Assembly: GCA_024684175.1 (NCBI GenBank) | Contig: JAIKXJ010000063.1 | Coordinates: 124,001 to 188,000 of the forward strand | Length of the DNA: 64,000 nt | Source: Erysipelotrichaceae bacterium | GTDB lineage: Bacteria; Bacillota_I; Bacilli_A; Erysipelotrichales; Erysipelotrichaceae | Direction of reading: 5' to 3' | Shown: positions 62,273 through 64,000 of the stretch, in pieces | Numbering within the stretch: the stretch's first letter is position 1 | Layout: each line of letters opens with the position of its first letter | Program-made: the position numbers and the translations under genes | Notes under the pieces: generated by a model | The model's database searches: none | The model's input: the letters and a program-made list of their open reading frames with translations, nothing else | Told to the model about the DNA's origin: nothing

Positions 62273-63170
62273 ATGCTTTCTTTATCCCTCTTAAAATCGC
62301 ACTCTTTGAACGCCGGTTGTTTTCGACTTCTTCCGCAGTTGCCTTCGCACCGTGGTTCAGCAACACATAATCCGCTTTTTTGACCTCTTCCGGCCGCAAA
62401 GCGATACGCTTGTCATCCTCGACCGTCGTCAATGCTTTGAACTTGTGCTTGACCAGCCTGTCTTCCAGCGAATGGAACGTGATGATGACGAGTCTGCCCC
62501 CTGTCTTCAGGATCGGATCGAAGCTGTCCAGAAATTCCTTCAAGGAATCCAGTTCATGATTGACCTCGATACGGATGGCCTGAAAACTTTGTTTTGCCGG
62601 ATGCCCCTTTTTGGAAAGGACCTTTGCCGGAAGTGCGCTTTTGATGACTTCCGCCAGCTGCAAAGTCGTTTCGATCGGTCGGCTTTCCACGATCTTGGAA
62701 GCGATCCTGGAAGCATTCTTCTCCTCACCGTAGTTCCAAAGGACTCTCTGCAGATCTTCCTTTGAATAATGATTGACGACGTCGTAAGCGCTTAACTGAT
62801 CGTCCTTATTCATGCGCATATCCAACGGTCCGTCATAGCGGTAGGAGAATCCCCTTTCCGCTTCATCGAACTGCGGCGAAGACACGCCCAGATCGAGTAA
62901 TATCCCATCAGCTTCTTTGACATAGTTCCCCATGTTTTTGAAGTTGTCATGGATGAAAGTCACATTGTCAAATCCTTTGAGCAGTTTTTCGGACTCTTCG
63001 ATCGCTTCCTCATCAAGATCGAAACAATACAGATGACCGTTTTTCAGCTTTTCCAGGATCCTTCGGGTATGGCCGCCTCTGCCCAGCGTCCCATCGACAT
63101 AGATCCCGTCTTCTTTGACATCCAGAAGCTTTAACGTCTCTTCCGGCATGACGGAGATATGCTTAGTCAT
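62256..63170 (-). CDS. rsmH: 16S rRNA (cytosine-1402-N4)-methyltransferase
   Basis: The 304-residue SAM-dependent enzyme has the N-terminal HISVMPEETLKLL, the SAM motif VDGTLGRGGHTRRIL (about 25-39), LLDLGVSSPQFD, RGFSYRYDGPLDMRM and a C-terminal TFHSLEDRLVK. It overlaps mraZ by 8 bp and ftsL by 17 bp. It is the standard second gene of the dcw cluster. Confidence 0.98.
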   Translation of the reverse strand: MTKHISVMPEETLKLLDVKEDGIYVDGTLGRGGHTRRILEKLKNGHLYCFDLDEEAIEESEKLLKGFDNVTFIHDNFKNMGNYVKEADGILLDLGVSSPQFDEAERGFSYRYDGPLDMRMNKDDQLSAYDVVNHYSKEDLQRVLWNYGEEKNASRIASKIVESRPIETTLQLAEVIKSALPAKVLSKKGHPAKQSFQAIRIEVNHELDSLKEFLDSFDPILKTGGRLVIITFHSLEDRLVKHKFKALTTVEDDKRIALRPEEVKKADYVLLNHGAKATAEEVENNRRSKSAILRGIKKAYGKDS

Positions 63171-63600
63171 TGTTCAGCAGATCGCTCAGATTCTCTGCCA
63201 CTTCCTCAAAATTCTCGGAAGCATCCAGATAATACGCATCCCAAGTCGCCTTGTCCCAGATCTCGATATGATCATTGGCACCGATCACGACACATTCCTT
63301 GGCGATATTGACAGGTCTTGCCAGGAACGAAGGGATCTGTATCCTTCCCTGATTGTCAAGCGTACATTCGCTGGCGGTGCTTGTCAGCATACGGATATAC
63401 TGACGGGCAGCCTTCTTGGTCGTCGGAAGCTTGTTGACTTCCTCAAATAGTTTTTCCCACTGCTGCAAAGAGTAGATGGTCAGACAGCCATCGAGACCTC
63501 TGGCCAGGATAAAAGATGTATGAAGTTCATCTCTGAACTTGCCGGGAATGACGATCCTTCCTTTTGCATCCAGATTATGCTGGTACTCACCTATGAACAT
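63163..63600 (-). CDS. mraZ: transcriptional regulator MraZ
   Basis: The 145-residue protein has two SpoVT-AbrB-like swapped-hairpin domains, each with the DxxGR motif: DAKGRIVIPGKFRDEL (about 12-27) and DNQGRIQIPSF (about 82-92). MraZ oligomers bind tandem GTGGG-type repeats before their own gene. Four such repeats precede it here, the last abutting the ATG. GGGAG directly touches the ATG, too close to act as a normal Shine-Dalgarno. Confidence 0.97.
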   Translation of the reverse strand: MFIGEYQHNLDAKGRIVIPGKFRDELHTSFILARGLDGCLTIYSLQQWEKLFEEVNKLPTTKKAARQYIRMLTSTASECTLDNQGRIQIPSFLARPVNIAKECVVIGANDHIEIWDKATWDAYYLDASENFEEVAENLSDLLNND

Positions 63601-63602
63601 CT

Positions 63603-63637
63603 CCCACTTTTACCCACATTAAGCCACTTTCTACCAC
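63603..63637 (-). promoter_or_regulatory. MraZ-binding repeats (four boxes, 10-bp period)
   Basis: On the minus strand GTGGT, GTGGC, GTGGG and GTGGG start at 63637, 63627, 63617 and 63607, exactly 10 bp apart. This matches the direct-repeat operators known for MraZ. They lie downstream of the -10, in the transcribed leader. Confidence 0.85.
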
Positions 63638-63638
63638 T

Positions 63639-63667
63639 ATTATTTCATTTCACGGGTCAAAAGTAAA
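63639..63667 (-). promoter_or_regulatory. promoter of the mraZ operon
   Basis: TTTACT (63662-63667) and AATAAT (63639-63644) have a 17-bp spacer. The four MraZ boxes follow at once. Confidence 0.6.
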
Positions 63668-63695
63668 GGATTTATGAACGAAAAAACAAAGAAAA

Positions 63696-63718
63696 AAGCG
63701 CAGGAAATCCCTGCGCTT
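63696..63718 (-). terminator. second terminator upstream of mraZ
   Basis: The hairpin AAGCGCAGG-GATTT-CCTGCGCTT is followed by six T. It lies 70 bp beyond the rpmF terminator; the 67 bp between them hold no gene I can support. Confidence 0.9.
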
Positions 63719-63785
63719 CGATCAGCTTGAAATCAATTAAAATGTATTCGGAACGATGCCGTCTTCCAGCTTCAAAACGATAAAA

Positions 63786-63808
63786 AAAGAAGAATAAGCT
63801 TCTTCTTT
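63786..63808 (-). terminator. Rho-independent terminator after rpmF
   Basis: The 9-bp hairpin AAAGAAGAA-GCTTA-TTCTTCTTT is followed by a T-run on the minus strand. Confidence 0.88.
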
Positions 63809-63814
63809 GTTTAA

Positions 63815-63964
63815 CTACTTCGCGCCGCAGTTAGGGCAAACACGATGAGCCAGCTTGTATTCACCGCAAGATGGGCATTTGACCATCGTCGGTGGCATTA
63901 ATTTATAATGTGTTCTTCTTTTTGCTTTACGTGTCTTAGAATTTCTTCTCTGTTGAACAGCCAT
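63815..63964 (-). CDS. rpmF: 50S ribosomal protein L32
   Basis: The 49-residue protein starts [19 protein letters not shown] and ends with a four-cysteine zinc ribbon (CPSCGEYK...CPNCGAK). Because the zinc cysteines are kept, this is the C+ form. AGGAGG lies 9 nt before the ATG and overlaps the end of the gene upstream. The YceD (DUF177)-rpmF pair is standard. Confidence 0.97.
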   Translation of the reverse strand: MAVQQRRNSKTRKAKRRTHYKLMPPTMVKCPSCGEYKLAHRVCPNCGAK

Positions 63965-63966
63965 TT

Positions 63967-64000
63967 CTAATCATCCTCCTCGAATCTGTACTCTTTCAGC
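63967..64000 (-). CDS. C-terminal end of a YceD/DUF177-like protein (cut by window edge)
   Basis: Only the last ten codons are visible, reading [10 protein letters not shown] and then TAG. Position directly before rpmF and the acidic ending fit YceD (DUF177), involved in rRNA accumulation in some bacteria. The call rests mainly on context. Confidence 0.45.
   Translation of the reverse strand, partial: LKEYRFEEDD

Noticed and set aside
63719..63785. Short frame reading LKLEDGIVPNTF before a stop between two terminators
   Set aside because: No start codon or ribosome site and only about 15 codons; it may be a gene remnant but cannot be supported.
1..64000. tRNA, rRNA, RNase P RNA or tmRNA genes
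   Set aside because: I looked for conserved tRNA TTCRANYC arms, rRNA and tmRNA signatures in the spacers and saw none; the spacers are too short for RNase P RNA or tmRNA.

Overview
This 64 kb window is chromosomal core sequence from a low-to-middling-GC Gram-positive anaerobe. It has no outer-membrane genes. It does have T-box leaders (pheS, hisS), an LTA-synthase-like enzyme, PASTA proteins, a large pyruvate:ferredoxin oxidoreductase and Bacillota-type gene order. A MurE without the usual meso-DAP signature, a shortened dcw cluster and the mix of gene neighbours suggest Erysipelotrichia; that placement is an inference and only moderately sure. Every gene I can support, about 59 including two cut by the edges, lies on the minus strand, so transcription runs from high to low coordinates. 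I see no rRNA, tRNA, insertion sequence, prophage or CRISPR.

Layout in the direction of transcription: (64.0-54.5 kb) the end of a YceD-like gene, rpmF, then mraZ-rsmH-ftsL-pbpB-mraY, which runs directly into recJ-apt-rel. (54.5-51.2 kb) hisS-aspS behind a T-box. (51.2-43.3 kb) a small 2[4Fe-4S] ferredoxin, miaB, an ABC-F ATPase, an RNase J with a degenerate metal site, ftsK and a short SSB-like gene. (43.2-36.8 kb) ffh, a SRAP-domain gene, rpsP-khpA, rimM-trmD, rplS, lepB, a metallo-beta-lactamase-fold gene and rbgA. (36.8-27.8 kb) rnhB, dprA, topA-trmFO-xerC, an LTA-synthase-like gene and murE. (27.6-19.7 kb) rpsB-tsf, pyrH-frr-uppS-cdsA-dxr and rseP-galE. (19.6-13.0 kb) an accessory-looking four-gene operon: Phd-like regulator, single-pass membrane protein, GH73 glucosaminidase and a kinase-less PASTA-repeat protein. 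(12.9-0 kb) nifJ, recX-yhaM, rplK-rplA, pheST with a T-box, a PfkB kinase, a thioredoxin-fold lipoprotein, a structured RNA candidate, yneF and the start of dxs.

Most of the window serves translation (ribosomal proteins, aminoacyl-tRNA synthetases, tRNA modification, SRP) and the cell envelope (lipid I synthesis, division transpeptidase, undecaprenyl and CDP-DAG synthesis, LTA-like polymer, autolysin). MEP-pathway genes dxs and dxr feed isoprenoid units to uppS.

Three things stand out. First, many transcription units have a -10-like hexamer only 6-7 nt before the ATG, usually with no good Shine-Dalgarno, which suggests widespread leaderless transcripts. Second, the GH73/PASTA operon sits under a consensus promoter overlapped by a near-perfect inverted repeat and begins with a Phd-like gene, so it looks autoregulated. 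Third, a 10-bp-paired RNA near 1.0-1.15 kb resembles 6S RNA. Intergenic spaces are very tight: terminator hairpins often overlap the upstream stop codon and the downstream promoter.
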